This document shows, one piece after another, positions 6,314 to 6,566 of a stretch of DNA of 6,566 bases. The position numbers were made by a program, and so were the translations under genes. How positions within the stretch are numbered: the stretch's first letter is position 1; each line of letters opens with the position of its first letter. The stretch comes from DUEN01 sp024277095 (lineage in GTDB: Bacteria; Chloroflexota; Anaerolineae; DUEN01): positions 1-6,566 of the forward strand of contig JAJRVX010000293.1 of NCBI GenBank assembly GCA_024277095.1, read 5' to 3'. The notes beneath the pieces were generated by a model. That model made no database searches, was not told where the DNA came from, and saw only the letters and a list, made by a program, of their open reading frames with translations.

Positions 6314-6388
6314 TTTCCGCTTTGCACCTGTCCTTGCCCGGCCTGATTCGGGTGGGTAAGGCCGGGAAAGGCAGGTGAGGGGCGGAAA
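6314..6388. other. Long imperfect hairpin 2 inside the candidate MITE
   Basis: Three stacked stems are visible: TTTCCGC/GCGGAAA (6314-6320 with 6382-6388), CACCTG/CAGGTG (6325-6330 with 6372-6377), and CCTT plus CCCGGCCT (6332-6344) with AGGCCGGG plus AAGG (6359-6371). One bulged T, one G/A mismatch and one 4-base internal loop interrupt the helix. The apical loop is 14 bases. Confidence 0.65.
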
Positions 6389-6404
6389 CCGGGCGGTTTC
6401 TTTT
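6385..6404 (+). terminator. Terminator-like hairpin inside the candidate MITE
   Basis: GAAACC (6385-6390) pairs with GGTTTC (6395-6400) around GGGC (a seventh C-G pair is possible), followed at once by TTTT (6401-6404). This is the form of a small intrinsic terminator reading on the plus strand. It overlaps the 3' arm of hairpin 2, so the two structures would be alternatives. It would stop transcripts entering from the left before they reach the promoter at 6493. Confidence 0.45.
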
Positions 6405-6424
6405 GAGGGGCTGCGCTCCTCAAA
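6402..6424. other. Hairpin 4 inside the candidate MITE
   Basis: TTTGAGG (6402-6408) pairs with CCTCAAA (6418-6424). The inner bases GGC/GCT add a wobble and two pairs, leaving a 3-base loop. No T-run follows. Confidence 0.5.
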
Positions 6425-6451
6425 GCTCCCTGCTGTATTTCCATCGAAAAA

Positions 6452-6462
6452 GATACACTACC
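6452..6462 (+). repeat. Right terminal inverted repeat
   Basis: GATACACTACC, the exact reverse complement of the left end at 6220-6230. Confidence 0.85.
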
Positions 6463-6470
6463 TGAAAAAA
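6463..6470 (+). repeat. Right target-site duplication TGAAAAAA
   Basis: Identical to 6212-6219 and directly abutting the right inverted repeat. Removing the element plus one copy would restore a continuous sequence reading CTTTGAAAAAACTTGG. Confidence 0.65.
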
Positions 6471-6492
6471 CTTGGTGTGGCGCTCCCTGGCG

Positions 6493-6521
6493 TGGACAAA
6501 TCAGAAAAAAAGCATTATAAT
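6493..6521 (+). promoter_or_regulatory. Near-consensus sigma-70/sigma-A promoter for the gene beyond the right edge
   Basis: TGGACA (6493-6498) and TATAAT (6516-6521) are separated by exactly 17 bases, and the spacer contains seven consecutive A (6505-6511). Five of six -35 bases and all six -10 bases match consensus. The start point should be near 6528. The promoter lies about 30 bp beyond the right end of the candidate MITE and points away from the sulfatase. Confidence 0.8.
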
Positions 6522-6530
6522 GTAGGTGTC

Positions 6531-6542
6531 GAACTTCTGTTC
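6531..6542 (+). promoter_or_regulatory. LexA-like operator (GAAC-N4-GTTC)
   Basis: GAACTTCTGTTC is an exact match to the core of the Gram-positive-type LexA (SOS) box, CGAAC-N4-GTTYG/C; the preceding base is also C (6530). It sits at or just after the predicted transcription start, where a repressor would block the promoter at 6493-6521. The regulated gene begins outside the window, so the SOS link is unproven. Confidence 0.5.
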
Positions 6543-6554
6543 TGTTGAGGGTGT

Positions 6555-6559
6555 GGGAG
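6555..6559 (+). promoter_or_regulatory. Probable ribosome binding site of the gene starting past the right edge
   Basis: GGGAG with 7 bases to the end of the window. A start codon at about 6567 would be ideally spaced. No coding sequence of this gene is visible. Confidence 0.45.
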
Positions 6560-6566
6560 TAAGCGA

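Larger units (their letters stand above)
6220..6462. mobile_element. Candidate MITE, 243 bp, non-coding
   Basis: The ends are perfect 11-bp inverted repeats, GGTAGTGTATC (6220-6230) and GATACACTACC (6452-6462). After a 6-base mismatch block the two ends match again: the left reads GGTGGAAATTCCGC and the right, reversed, GATGGAAATACAGC, so the terminal repeat extends imperfectly to about 35 bp. The same 8 bases, TGAAAAAA, directly abut both ends, as expected for a target-site duplication. The interior has no credible ORF but several hairpins. Together this describes a non-autonomous miniature transposable element, mobilised in trans by an unknown transposase. An alternative boundary (6219-6463, 12-bp ends, 6-bp duplication GAAAAA) fits almost as well because the flanking A and T can pair. 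Several IS families make 8-bp duplications (for example ISL3, IS6, IS1595, IS256); I cannot assign one. Confidence 0.75.

Noticed and set aside
6178..6444. 88-codon minus-strand frame spanning the candidate MITE
   Set aside because: It crosses the inverted repeats, overlaps the sulfatase promoter, and shows no domain or ribosome site. The element appears non-coding.
6219..6463. The 12-bp inverted repeat read as the arms of one large terminator stem
   Set aside because: The arms are over 220 bases apart and are flanked by matching direct repeats, which fits a transposable element much better.

Overview
The window is GC-rich, densely coded bacterial DNA. It carries four complete or near-complete functional genes, one small unknown gene, one gene cut by the left edge, and a promoter for a gene that begins just past the right edge. 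Proline-rich linkers, a YbiR-like permease, a GntR-free two-component pair and a leaderless sulfatase do not fix the taxon. The overall style, together with a GAAC-N4-GTTC operator at the right end, fits a Chloroflexota-type or Gram-positive-related lineage. That placement is a guess, because the window has no rRNA or other marker gene.

Layout, left to right. Bases 1-315 are the 3' end of a plus-strand gene with a proline-rich tail built from 54-bp tandem repeats. A 216-bp gap follows, with a perfect 13-bp hairpin (483-511) just before a small plus-strand gene of unknown function (532-1011). Next come a YbiR-like ion-transporter-superfamily permease (1076-2239), an OmpR/PhoB-type response regulator (2315-3082) and a HAMP histidine kinase (3082-4548). 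Kinase and regulator overlap by one base (TGATG) and are surely co-transcribed. All genes from 532 to 4548 point the same way with short gaps and may be one operon. A convergent gap with two weak hairpins separates them from a minus-strand sulfatase (4639-6036) that has a complete formylglycine signature but no signal peptide.

The last 530 bp (6037-6566) hold no protein gene but are rich in signals. On the minus strand there is an extended -10 promoter for the sulfatase and a roughly 130-nt leader. On the plus strand there is a near-consensus promoter (TGGACA-17-TATAAT), overlapped at its start point by a LexA-like palindrome and followed by a Shine-Dalgarno sequence at the very edge. Between the two divergent promoters sits a 243-bp sequence with the hallmarks of a miniature inverted-repeat transposable element (MITE): 11-bp perfect terminal inverted repeats that extend imperfectly to about 35 bp, flanked on both sides by the same 8-bp sequence, TGAAAAAA. 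Its interior is packed with hairpins, one of them terminator-like.

How the parts may work together: the kinase-regulator pair is adjacent to the permease and could control it or respond to its substrate. The sulfatase would release sulfate from an organic sulfate ester, but nothing in the sequence ties it to the permease. The most notable observations are the MITE placed exactly between two divergent promoters and the likely SOS-type operator at the right edge.
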